Positions 1 through 5,949 of a DNA stretch of 15,765 nucleotides are shown in pieces (within the stretch, counting starts at the first letter, position 1; every line of letters begins with the position of its first letter). This stretch comes from an uncultured Oscillospiraceae bacterium (lineage in GTDB: Bacteria > Bacillota_A > Clostridia > Oscillospirales > Oscillospiraceae): positions 1-15,765 of the forward strand of contig CAAEDK010000128.1 of assembly GCA_900754605.1 (NCBI GenBank). The letters run 5' to 3'. The position numbers and the translations under genes are program-made. A model generated the notes under the pieces. It saw only the letters and a list, made by a program, of their open reading frames with translations, made no database searches and was not told the origin of the DNA.

Positions 1-48
1 ATACTACTATACACAGCACCCACGCAAAGAAAATCCGAAAAAAATCCT

Positions 49-80
49 GTTGCAGATCATGATTTTGGGTGTTTTATAAA
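49..80 (+). promoter_or_regulatory. Candidate ECF-sigma promoter of the sigma factor gene (P1)
   Basis: GTTGCA at 49-54 and TATAAA at 75-80 are separated by 20 bases and lie 27 bases before the sigma factor start. The same pair recurs at 1439-1471 and 2051-2083 with a 21-base spacer. P1 and P2 also share flanking bases (TGTTGCAGAT, then GATTTT). The recurrence in front of the sigma gene and neighbouring exported-protein genes is what makes this a promoter candidate. The true -10 could instead be the T-rich stretch at 71-76, because ECF promoters usually have a 16-17 base spacer. Autoregulation is inferred. Confidence 0.5.
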
Positions 81-107
81 ATGTGATCTGAAAGAGGGGA
101 TGCTTGT

Positions 108-665
108 ATGATACAATTGATTATATCAGGCGAAGTGTCGGAAGAATACGTTTTCTTCACAGACCTATACCAGCGATACCAACGCCTGATGTACTCTGTG
201 GCAAAGCGCTATGCCGCAAGTGAAAATGAAGCCGAGGATATCATGCAGGATGCAGTAGAACGGCTTTTGAAGAGAATTCCAAAGCTCATGGAGCTTCCTG
301 GTTGCACTCTGCCAACCTATCTTGTTTATACTGTTAGAAGTACCGCAGTCAATTTCAAACGGCATCAAAATGTCATTGAGAAACACACGCTGCCGATTGA
401 CTACGATGATGGGAACACATACGAAGAGCCCAGCGAATCTCCACAGGAGATTCTGGAACGGGAAGAACAGCAGCGCCAGTTTGCTGCTATCTGGGATCAA
501 ATCCCGCGGGCAGATGCGGAACTGCTCTATCGCAAGTACATTCTCCAAGAAAGCGACGAAAAGCTCGCAGAAATTTATCACTGTAAAAAGGAGAGTATCC
601 GGATGAAACTGACCCGCGCAAAACGCAAGGTCATTTCCCTGATGAAAGGAGGAGACCATTCATGA
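108..665 (+). CDS. Sigma-70 family (ECF-type) RNA polymerase sigma factor
   Basis: This 185-aa protein has the layout of an extracytoplasmic-function sigma factor, which directs RNA polymerase to a small set of promoters in response to an envelope or external signal. Region 2 spans about residues 18-85, with the acidic region 2.2 motif EAEDIMQDAVERLLKRI at 41-57. An acidic linker follows (100-122), and a region 4 helix-turn-helix lies at about 149-175 (SDEKLAEIYHCKKESIRMKL). There is no region 1 or 3, and the length is normal for the class. The ATG at 108 is preceded by GAGGGG at 94-99 with 8 bases of spacing. An ATG at 100 is out of frame and stops after three codons. The stop overlaps the start of the next gene by 4 bases (ATGA), which implies translational coupling with a membrane partner that is the likely anti-sigma factor. 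Target promoters are discussed at P1-P4. Family assignment is secure; the signal is unknown. Confidence 0.93.
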   Translation: MIQLIISGEVSEEYVFFTDLYQRYQRLMYSVAKRYAASENEAEDIMQDAVERLLKRIPKLMELPGCTLPTYLVYTVRSTAVNFKRHQNVIEKHTLPIDYDDGNTYEEPSESPQEILEREEQQRQFAAIWDQIPRADAELLYRKYILQESDEKLAEIYHCKKESIRMKLTRAKRKVISLMKGGDHS

Positions 666-1435
666 CGCGGCGTGAAAAACTGGAAGAGCAGTATGAGGAC
701 GCCTACTTTGCATTGCTGATGGACGCAGTGGCGGAAAAGGAGGGCGCTCGTTTGGAAGAGCTGAATGACCAGCTTAACCGGGATCCCACTGCTGCAGTTC
801 CGGAAGAAATTGACCGGCGGTGCCGGAAAGTAATTAATCGGCATTTCGCAGAGCAGCGGCGTTCCGGGTATTGGCGGACGACCAAGCGGGTACTGAATCG
901 TGCAGCGATTGTGGCGGCAGTGATGATGTTGCTGTTCACGTCGGCCTTTGCACTGTCGGAGGACTTCCGCATTTCTGCGTTGAATCTTTTGATTACTGTG
1001 GAAGAACAGTACACACAATTGGAAATGAAAAGCGATGATCCCGGTGAAGATCTCAAGTCTCTGCCCACTACGTCAGAGGGACTTGCTACTTCAGAGTATT
1101 TTGAAAACCTGGAGATTGGCTGGATCCCCGAAGGATTTTCCTGTGTAGACAGTACATTCGACCATTATGCTGGATTTCAGAATAACGCCGGACTCTATTT
1201 TTCGATCATCCTATCAGATGAGAATAGCGTTGTTCAGATTGATACAGAAAATGCAGAGAGCATCGAACATCTGTCGATCAACGGTGTTGATACAATGCGT
1301 GTCTTCAAAGACGGCGATATTAACTGTGTAATGATGGATACAGATAACGGTATTTTTATCAGAGTTTGGACTTCCCCGGGCATTTCCGTTGAAACAAATG
1401 AAAAGATCGCCCAGAATATAAAATTTTTGAAATAA
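662..1435 (+). CDS. Probable membrane-bound anti-sigma factor with DUF4367-like extracytoplasmic domain
   Basis: The 257-aa protein has a charged N-terminal cytoplasmic part (residues 1-78, including DRRCRK), one hydrophobic segment at about 80-98 (AAIVAAVMMLLFTSAFAL), and an outside domain to the C-terminus. The segment at about 140-255, with EIGWIPEGF near its start and INGVDTMRVFKDGDINCVMM later, resembles the DUF4367 domain often found in proteins encoded after ECF sigma factors. This topology fits an anti-sigma factor that holds the sigma factor at the membrane until an external signal arrives. The ATG overlaps the sigma stop by 4 bases, and AAAGGAGG just upstream (about 645-652) provides the ribosome binding site. 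No zinc-binding HxxxCxxC motif of the ZAS class is visible, so sigma binding would use another mode. The anti-sigma role is inferred from topology and position; the domain name is from memory of the family. Confidence 0.75.
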   Translation: MTRREKLEEQYEDAYFALLMDAVAEKEGARLEELNDQLNRDPTAAVPEEIDRRCRKVINRHFAEQRRSGYWRTTKRVLNRAAIVAAVMMLLFTSAFALSEDFRISALNLLITVEEQYTQLEMKSDDPGEDLKSLPTTSEGLATSEYFENLEIGWIPEGFSCVDSTFDHYAGFQNNAGLYFSIILSDENSVVQIDTENAESIEHLSINGVDTMRVFKDGDINCVMMDTDNGIFIRVWTSPGISVETNEKIAQNIKFLK

Positions 1436-1438
1436 GAT

Positions 1439-1471
1439 GTTGCAGATTTGATTTTCTGCGTCTCTTATAAA
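1439..1471 (+). promoter_or_regulatory. Candidate ECF-sigma promoter P2, with adjacent hairpin
   Basis: GTTGCA at 1439-1444 and TATAAA at 1466-1471 are separated by 21 bases, and the element begins 3 bases after the anti-sigma stop codon. It matches P1 closely, including the GAT after GTTGCA and the GATTTT run. A CGTC at 1459-1462 resembles the -10 core of many ECF promoters. A small perfect inverted repeat, AAGCGC-AAA-GCGCTT at 1475-1489, lies directly downstream, where transcription would start, and could be an operator or a 5' stem-loop. It would drive the secreted-protein gene at 1521. Confidence 0.5.
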
Positions 1472-1520
1472 TAGAAGCGCAAAGCGCTTAAATACACTAA
1501 GTCAAAGGAGACAATGAAAA

Positions 1521-1946
1521 ATGAAAAACATCTTCAAGCGCAGCCTATGCCTACTAACCGCAATTTTGATTCTGTGTGCTTCAGCAAGCGCTGCAGCTCC
1601 GCAAGAAGCGCTTGATATTCCTGAAATCTCGCCTAGATATGCCTATATTCGAGATACGGAAGCCGATCTTGAGATTACCGGGGGATTGGCTAATTGTTCA
1701 GCATCTGTTTCTGCCCCTACCTCTTCTTATGATGTGGAATTGACCGTGGAACTCCAGCAGAACCGCTCCGGCTGGGATACGATCAAGACCTGGACTGACG
1801 CTGGCACCAGATATGCATCTGCAGGCGGGAACTGGTATGTTGCTTCCGGATACGACTATCGTGTAAAGGCAACAGCAACTGTCTATAACTCCAGCGGCAG
1901 AGAAATTGAATCTGCAACTTTCTACTCATACACTGAGTCCTATTAA
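1521..1946 (+). CDS. Small secreted protein of unknown function
   Basis: The 141-aa protein begins with a clear signal peptide: MKNIFKR, a hydrophobic core (SLCLLTAILILCASAS) and a likely AAA cleavage site near residue 26. The mature part of about 115 residues is rich in Ser, Thr and Tyr, with alternating polar and hydrophobic residues typical of a small beta-sandwich. Segments such as DVELTVELQQNRSGWDTIKT, then WYVASGYDYRVKATATVYNS, support this. It resembles small exported proteins of clostridia annotated as DUF6147, though I hold that name weakly. There is no lipobox or cell-wall anchor, so it is probably released. The start ATG at 1521 has AAAGGAG at 1503-1509. It follows candidate promoter P2 and is closed by a strong terminator, so it is probably a single-gene transcript controlled by the adjacent sigma factor. 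Confidence 0.8.
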   Translation: MKNIFKRSLCLLTAILILCASASAAAPQEALDIPEISPRYAYIRDTEADLEITGGLANCSASVSAPTSSYDVELTVELQQNRSGWDTIKTWTDAGTRYASAGGNWYVASGYDYRVKATATVYNSSGREIESATFYSYTESY

Positions 1947-1971
1947 ATAAATCAGCTAAATTTACACAGTG

Positions 1972-2001
1972 AACGCCCAGGACCATGTCCTGGGCGTTTT
2001 T
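1972..2001 (+). terminator. Rho-independent terminator after the 141-aa secreted protein gene
   Basis: A perfect 12-bp stem, AACGCCCAGGAC with GTCCTGGGCGTT, closes a 3-base loop (CAT at 1984-1986) and runs directly into T residues (1997-2001). It sits 25 bases after the stop codon. This is a textbook intrinsic terminator on the + strand. Confidence 0.92.
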
Positions 2002-2050
2002 CAGTACTGGTGCCATTAAGTCTGTAGATATAGAAATTTAGACGGAGCAA

Positions 2051-2083
2051 GTTGCATTTCTTTCCTCTTAGCTGTTTTATAAA
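2051..2083 (+). promoter_or_regulatory. Candidate ECF-sigma promoter P3
   Basis: GTTGCA at 2051-2056 and TATAAA at 2078-2083 have a 21-base spacer, as in P2. It lies 50 bases after a terminator, where a new promoter is expected, and upstream of the 282-aa secreted protein gene at 2176. The bases before the second box (CTGTTT) are shared with the degenerate copy near 3571. Confidence 0.5.
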
Positions 2084-2112
2084 GTAGATGGAAAAGGAGA
2101 GGAGTGGTTTCC

Positions 2113-2127
2113 ATGAGCACCGAATGA
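2113..2127 (+). other. Possible 4-codon leader ORF (MSTE)
   Basis: ATG AGC ACC GAA TGA is preceded by GGAG at 2101-2104 with 8 bases of spacing, part of the purine-rich run GGAAAAGGAGAGGAG. It lies in the 5' leader between P3 and the secreted-protein gene at 2176. It may be a chance arrangement or the stub of a truncated gene. Nothing else supports translation. Confidence 0.15.
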
Positions 2128-2175
2128 AGGTTCTAAGCGGCGATCTAGTTACAACGTCTTTACAAGGAGATATTT

Positions 2176-3024
2176 ATGAAAAAAAGGATTTTAAGTGCAG
2201 CTCTTGCCCTTACGTTGCTTGTCAGTTTAAATGTTCAAGCTTTAGCGACAGCTCCGGAAGAGAAAGTACTTCTCGATTCCGAAAGATTTCAGGATATTTT
2301 GAACGAATATCCCGATGAATTCGGATATGTTGAAGAAACCTATGGAGTCGAAATTACAGATTACACCGCTGAGACAAGTGATTTGATCAAGCAGGCCGCT
2401 CGCGATGCCTACAATACAGATAGATTTGATTGTCTATCTCAGCTGGCTGCAGAGCTTGCAGTCGCTAAATACGAACAGTCAATGCTAAACCATCCAAGTG
2501 CGATTGACATCAATGGTGTTACTAGGGTAGTTCAACCTATTGATACAACAGTTATCCGCTCGTATGGGCCCATCAAAGGTGTTGTGCTCGACCGCATTGC
2601 TACGGGTGTGACATCTTCAAAAACTGTTGGCGGCTCTATTAGTGTAGACAGTGGTGAACTTATTGGGGGGTTCTCTATTTCTGCGGAGGTTTCAGTTGAA
2701 GCGAGCATGGAGGCTACTGGGCCAGAAGAGGGCGCCCGCTTAGCAAATGGTGCAAAAGTTACGCACCGCATCATCTCCGGAATTCTGTTCGGAGTAATGG
2801 TGAGAACTACCTATGCGGACATTGACCCATGGACTGGCGCACAATTGGGGGATCCATATTATGAATACACCATTATAGATGAGGATGGAATTGCATATTC
2901 TCATCTTGCTCACATTGCTAGTCCGACCTATGTTGAAAAAGCTACAGACAGCTCGTATGTAACGGATAACAATTATCAAGATTTTAAGGAACACTTAGCG
3001 AGTTATCCTGGTGATTTTATTTGA
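2176..3024 (+). CDS. Secreted protein of unknown function (282 aa)
   Basis: The protein starts with a signal peptide (MKKRILSAALALTLLVSLNV, cleavage probably after QALA at residue 24). The first part of the mature protein (about 25-110) is acidic and probably helical, with segments like LIKQAARDAYNTDRF and SQLAAELAVAKYEQS. The second part (about 115-250) looks beta-rich and Gly/Ser-rich (SKTVGGSISVDSGELIGGFS, then SAEVSVEASMEATGPEEG). I recognise no catalytic motif, lipobox or sorting signal. The start at 2176 is set by AAGGAG at 2164-2169. The gene follows candidate promoter P3 and is closed by a hairpin at 3033-3057. The beta-rich half recalls surface or pore-forming proteins only in a general way, and no function is claimed. 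Confidence 0.8.
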   Translation: MKKRILSAALALTLLVSLNVQALATAPEEKVLLDSERFQDILNEYPDEFGYVEETYGVEITDYTAETSDLIKQAARDAYNTDRFDCLSQLAAELAVAKYEQSMLNHPSAIDINGVTRVVQPIDTTVIRSYGPIKGVVLDRIATGVTSSKTVGGSISVDSGELIGGFSISAEVSVEASMEATGPEEGARLANGAKVTHRIISGILFGVMVRTTYADIDPWTGAQLGDPYYEYTIIDEDGIAYSHLAHIASPTYVEKATDSSYVTDNNYQDFKEHLASYPGDFI

Positions 3025-3032
3025 AGCCAAGC

Positions 3033-3064
3033 CCGGGACAGAGATGATCTGTCCCGGACTTTAA
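3033..3064 (+). terminator. Terminator-like hairpin after the 282-aa secreted protein gene
   Basis: A perfect 9-bp stem, CCGGGACAG with CTGTCCCGG, encloses a 7-base loop (AGATGAT). It begins 8 bases after the stop codon and is followed by a short, imperfect T/A-rich tail (ACTTTAAT). The weak T-tract lowers confidence compared with the 1972 terminator. Confidence 0.7.
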
Positions 3065-3106
3065 TAATTGTATGGGAGCATTAAATTATAGGTGGCAGAA
3101 CTACGA

Positions 3107-3115
3107 TGGTATAAA
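3107..3115 (+). promoter_or_regulatory. Possible extended -10 promoter
   Basis: TGGTATAAA fits an extended -10 element (TGnTATAAT) and lies 47 bases before the 80-aa membrane protein gene. No convincing -35 is present. The nearby GTGGCA at 3092-3097 resembles the -35 box of P1-P3, but its 12-base spacing does not fit them. Confidence 0.3.
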
Positions 3116-3161
3116 TTTTGACCTCCAGGGTATGTAAAATAGATCAAAAGGAGCTTTTACC

Positions 3162-3404
3162 ATGGATCGGAAAATGGTTTGCGGTATACTACTTGTGATA
3201 ATTGGGTTAGTCTTTACATCCGTTAGTATTATATATGTTGCACTTTCTGAAAATATTACTTATAGCGATAATGGCCGTCAAATTTTTGGCGTATTCGGCT
3301 CTTTACTGGCAACACACATGCTTGTTCCGCTAATTATTTCCCTAGTTATTCTGATTTCAGGACTACTTATATGTTTTTTGCTGGCATTTAGTAAAAAACA
3401 GTGA
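3162..3404 (+). CDS. Small two-helix membrane protein of unknown function
   Basis: The 80-aa protein has two hydrophobic segments: residues about 7-28 (GILLVIIGLVFTSVSIIYVA) and about 50-76 (LATHMLVPLIISLVILISGL onwards). A short loop of about 20 polar residues (SENITYSDNGRQIFG) joins them, and the tail is KKQ. The ATG at 3162 follows AAAAGGAG at 3146-3153, a good ribosome binding site. It stands alone between a terminator and a long gap. Small proteins of this shape occur as membrane regulators, toxins or immunity proteins, but nothing here decides between them. That it is a real gene rests on the ribosome site, hydrophobic pattern and placement. Confidence 0.65.
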   Translation: MDRKMVCGILLVIIGLVFTSVSIIYVALSENITYSDNGRQIFGVFGSLLATHMLVPLIISLVILISGLLICFLLAFSKKQ

Positions 3405-3773
3405 TGTAAAAAACTCCAGTTTCCACTTCAACATCGCGATGTAGCTAAAGTCGGTGTTGTTGATATTATCCAAATTCTTGAAGGTCCTTCTCGATAAGAG
3501 AAGCAGCTTCAACGTAAGCTGTTCCTTTCCCAGCTAAAATACTTTTTTCCAGATTTTTTGTCGATATTAGGTTGCACTTTTAATCCCTTCACTGTTTTTA
3601 ATAATGAAAGCAAATTTAGCATGTATTCAGGAAAGCTGTTAGCGTCAGGCGAGATTACCCCTCGACTCAAAACATATATCTTATGTGAAGGGAGATGGTA
3701 GATACAATAATCAGTAGCAGTCAACTAATTCAGTGTAGGGTTGGACGTTCTAAAATGGAAAGTGAGGCAAACA
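3405..3773. other. Intergenic stretch without a confident gene
   Basis: This stretch of about 370 bases holds no gene I can defend. A 71-codon open frame on the minus strand (3509-3724) begins without a ribosome binding site. The adjacent minus frame downstream also stays open and could be read as a frame-shifted continuation, so a decayed gene is possible. A 12-bp perfect palindrome, ACATCGCGATGT, lies at 3431-3442. A degenerate match to the P1-P3 promoter element lies at 3571-3603. Confidence 0.4.
3571..3603 (+). promoter_or_regulatory. Degenerate fourth copy of the ECF-sigma promoter element (P4)
   Basis: GTTGCA at 3571-3576 is followed after 21 bases by TTAATA (3598-3603) in place of TATAAA, and the preceding CTGTTTT matches P3. 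It would give a leader of about 170 bases for the secreted-protein gene at 3774. It is weaker than P1-P3 because the second box differs and the distance to the gene is long. Confidence 0.3.
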
Positions 3774-4313
3774 ATGAAAATGAGAAAATCCACTTCAAAA
3801 ATTCTTTCCTTGGTGTTGGTGCTGTCCTTTGTTTTTTCTCTCTCTGCGGTCACAGCATCTGCGGCCGATACAAACGAACAGGATGAACTTGTAACGTTTA
3901 TCCTTGAGTATGATAAAAGCTGTGAAGTTTATGAATTGAGCGATGGGACAACCGTTGTTTTCGGTGTCATCCCTGCGGCAAGCACATACGCAGGCTATGA
4001 TATTGAAAAAGCAACTGCACGTCCAACCGCAACACACACGTACACTTGTTCTGCAAATTTAGGTGACGAATGCCGTGGAGCCATTGAAAATATTGACGAA
4101 GAAAACAGCATGACGGCAACAATGGAATACGACGCTACTTCTGCGCCGGAGGATAACGTAAGCTCTACCCGAACGATTGTCCCTGGAGACCGTCTTGTAA
4201 TGGTCGCAAAATCTACGAGCGGAAATGGTTTGGCAGGAATTATGACAGCAACAATTACCGCAGAGAAGGCCAGTTCTGTGATTTATTCCTACTCTGTTGA
4301 CCAGCATTGGTGA
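3774..4313 (+). CDS. Secreted protein of unknown function (179 aa)
   Basis: I place the start at ATG 3774, giving MKMRKSTSKILSLVLVLSFV, a normal signal peptide with likely cleavage after ASAA near residue 31. GTGAGG at 3762-3767 sits 6 bases upstream. The frame is open to a TTG at 3741, but that would put 11 charged residues before the signal peptide. The mature part of about 148 residues is acidic and Thr/Ala-rich, with three cysteines (in KSCEVYEL, TYTCSAN and DECRGA) that could form one disulphide outside the cell. The C-terminal half looks beta-rich. I know no family for it. Its stop codon lies only a few bases before the next gene's start, so the two are probably co-translated and may act together at the cell surface. 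Confidence 0.75.
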   Translation: MKMRKSTSKILSLVLVLSFVFSLSAVTASAADTNEQDELVTFILEYDKSCEVYELSDGTTVVFGVIPAASTYAGYDIEKATARPTATHTYTCSANLGDECRGAIENIDEENSMTATMEYDATSAPEDNVSSTRTIVPGDRLVMVAKSTSGNGLAGIMTATITAEKASSVIYSYSVDQHW

Positions 4314-4318
4314 TCAGA

Positions 4319-5053
4319 ATGAGGAAAACATCATCGTTTTTCTGTGGCATGGCAGTTATGGCCTTACTTGTTTCCATCACAGGAACCGCTTTAGCAGCAA
4401 GTAATGCCATTTCATTTAACACCGCGAACCTCTCAATTAACGGAAAAAGAATTGTCGATAAAGGGGATGTGTTAGAATCATCTGCCGGAGCTGAACTTCC
4501 ATCCATTATACGATATACAGATTCAAATGGCTCCGCAACTCACTATGTATCTGTTCGGTTTCTGGCCGAAGCACTTGGTATGGACGTATCCTGGAGAGGA
4601 AGCAATAGCACCATTGATGTTGAAGCAGAAGGTGATGCGGCGCTATATACAATGGCACCTGATAATGCTGGTGTCATTTTCGATAATGGAGAATTAGAAG
4701 AGATTACCCCTCTAACTTCTGATTCAGGAAAAGTTATTTTGAAAGAAACAAACCAGTCCGACGAGCCATTTGAGTCCACTCTAAATCCAAAAGAAGGGGA
4801 TGGAGACTATATCAGTATCACTGTTACAAACAGTGGAAAATACCCCTTGGAATTTGATTTGGGCCGGCAATTGCCTTCAACAAATGTCACAAATCCCTCT
4901 GCAGTCCCGGCAGGCCAGAGTGCTACCAGAACCATTAAAATAAATACCTGGGAAAGTATCGAAAGTAAGCCGGTATATTTTAAAGTAGGTAATGCTGAGT
5001 ATATCACAAGAAGCATGGACTTTACTGTGGAAGTAAGACAATTTTCAAAGTAA
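4319..5053 (+). CDS. Exported stalk-domain protein (copper amine oxidase N-terminal-like domain)
   Basis: From ATG 4319 the protein has 244 residues and opens with MRKTSSFFCGMAVMALLVSI and a likely cleavage after TALA. In-frame TTG at 4307 and GTG at 4310 would add a few residues and overlap the upstream gene, so the exact start is open. Residues about 30-100 match the copper amine oxidase N-terminal-like or stalk domain: INGKRIVDKGDVL, then YVSVRFLAEALGMDVSWRGS, then STIDVEAE. This domain is common on clostridial cell-surface proteins and does not itself imply amine oxidase activity. The C-terminal part (about 165-244) looks like a beta-sandwich (DYISITVTNSGKYPLEFDLG). The gene follows the 179-aa secreted protein with almost no gap, suggesting one transcript. 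No terminator is obvious after the stop. Confidence 0.8.
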   Translation: MRKTSSFFCGMAVMALLVSITGTALAASNAISFNTANLSINGKRIVDKGDVLESSAGAELPSIIRYTDSNGSATHYVSVRFLAEALGMDVSWRGSNSTIDVEAEGDAALYTMAPDNAGVIFDNGELEEITPLTSDSGKVILKETNQSDEPFESTLNPKEGDGDYISITVTNSGKYPLEFDLGRQLPSTNVTNPSAVPAGQSATRTIKINTWESIESKPVYFKVGNAEYITRSMDFTVEVRQFSK

Positions 5054-5510
5054 AAAGAGTGCACGTCAAACATCACAAAAATTAGAAAACAGAGAATAGC
5101 GATACCATTCTCCATTTTCCTTTCGAACTTCACAGCCCAGGGACTATGGAGTCTATTGATTCGAATGGCGGAAGCTATCAAGACGTAATTTTAGATGACA
5201 GCCGGAGGGGCCCGCAACCGAGCGGGCCCCTCCAAAACGATTCTCTCTAACATGACTCTAACATCGGCAACTTCAGAGAAAGGAAATTCCCGGTTGTTCA
5301 GCAGAACTCAGGACGGGAAGCTTCTTCATACTGTGATAAACCGTTTGGCAGGCCCCAGCAGTTTCTCCAGCAGCGCGCAAATCACCCAAAGTAATGGTGC
5401 TGTCCTGGATCGTTCCGGCGGTCCAGCGTTACTGGGAGTTCATGTACGCACCATGATTCAAAAGCCAGCGGTCCTTTAGGGTGCGGGTACTCGGTTTATG
5501 TGCTCACAGG
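5054..5510. other. Boundary region without a confident gene
   Basis: These 457 bases separate the + strand exported-protein genes from the end of the - strand metabolic operon. Base composition rises toward the GC-rich operon. A 94-codon open frame on the + strand (5195-5479) has no ribosome site and an unconvincing Ser/Arg-rich product. Pieces of the minus strand between about 5240 and 5420 read as plausible protein in more than one frame, which may be a decayed gene. A perfect hairpin lies at 5204-5233. Confidence 0.4.
5204..5233. repeat. Perfect 12-bp GC-rich inverted repeat
   Basis: GGAGGGGCCCGC and GCGGGCCCCTCC flank a 6-base loop (AACCGA). The stem would be very stable in RNA from either strand, but neither side is followed by a run of T, so a classical intrinsic terminator is not supported. 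It lies between convergent transcription units (+ genes ending at 5053, - operon ending at 5511) and may still act as a bidirectional stop or an RNA end-protecting structure. Confidence 0.7.
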
Positions 5511-5900
5511 TCAGTCTTTAACCCCAGCCACCGCCTGAATTTCAAAGAGAAATTTAGGGGCGGTAAAGGTCACTTCCATGACGCTGCGGGTGGTGGGGAC
5601 ATCTGCGCTCAGAAAGTACTCATCAAAAATCTGGTTCATCAGGGCAAAATCCTCCCGATGGGCCAGGAAGCAGTCACAGTGCAGGACCATGTCCATACCG
5701 GAACCGCCGCCTTCCAGCGTATTTTTCAAGCTCTCAAAACAGCCGCGAATCTGTTCTTCCGGTGTGGTGGGCATGGTGCCGTCGGGCCGGGCAGCGGAAT
5801 GGGCTGTGGTGAAAATGAGGTCACCGTAGCGAATAGCCCGGGACCACTTGGTTTTCAGAGAGTCGCCGTTGGGGATGACCTGAATTTTTTTGGGTGCCAT
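5511..5900 (-). CDS. RidA family (YjgF/YER057c/UK114) enamine/imine deaminase
   Basis: The 129-aa protein is full length for the RidA family, small trimeric cytosolic enzymes that hydrolyse reactive enamines and imines such as 2-aminoacrylate released by PLP enzymes or amino-acid oxidation. The fold motifs are in order: GDLIFTTAHSA (26-36), TPEEQIRGCFESLKNTLEGG (46-65), and the C-terminal PTTRSVMEV (102-110) and FEIQAVA (119-125). Arg105, which binds the substrate carboxylate, and Glu120 fall at the family's classic positions, so deaminase activity is plausible. GTNPYV-type residues near the N-terminus are altered. A strong AAGGAGGT lies 8-15 bases before the ATG. It is the last gene of the - strand operon, 49 bases after the DMT transporter. 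In this setting it may clear an imine made by the octopine-dehydrogenase-like enzyme; that link is inference. Confidence 0.9.
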   Translation of the reverse strand: MAPKKIQVIPNGDSLKTKWSRAIRYGDLIFTTAHSAARPDGTMPTTPEEQIRGCFESLKNTLEGGGSGMDMVLHCDCFLAHREDFALMNQIFDEYFLSADVPTTRSVMEVTFTAPKFLFEIQAVAGVKD

Positions 5901-5949
5901 AAATCGTTACCTCCTTAAATCATTGCAGCATTGTGTCAAATACGAACGG

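Noticed and set aside
301..332. Fifth match to the promoter element (GTTGCA-N20-TATACT) inside the sigma gene
   Set aside because: It lies within well-supported coding sequence, the second box differs from TATAAA, and the codons there are explained by the protein. It is kept only as a warning about motif specificity.
2088..2318. 76-codon + strand open frame overlapping the 282-aa secreted protein
   Set aside because: It overlaps, in another frame, a gene with a signal peptide and good ribosome site, and its own sequence has no such features.
3509..3724. 71-codon minus-strand open frame
   Set aside because: There is no ribosome binding site and no recognisable motif, and it lies in a low-complexity gap; it is mentioned only as possible debris.
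5195..5479. 94-codon + strand open frame
   Set aside because: It has no ribosome site, starts inside the hairpin region, and has an Arg/Ser-rich composition unlike neighbouring proteins.
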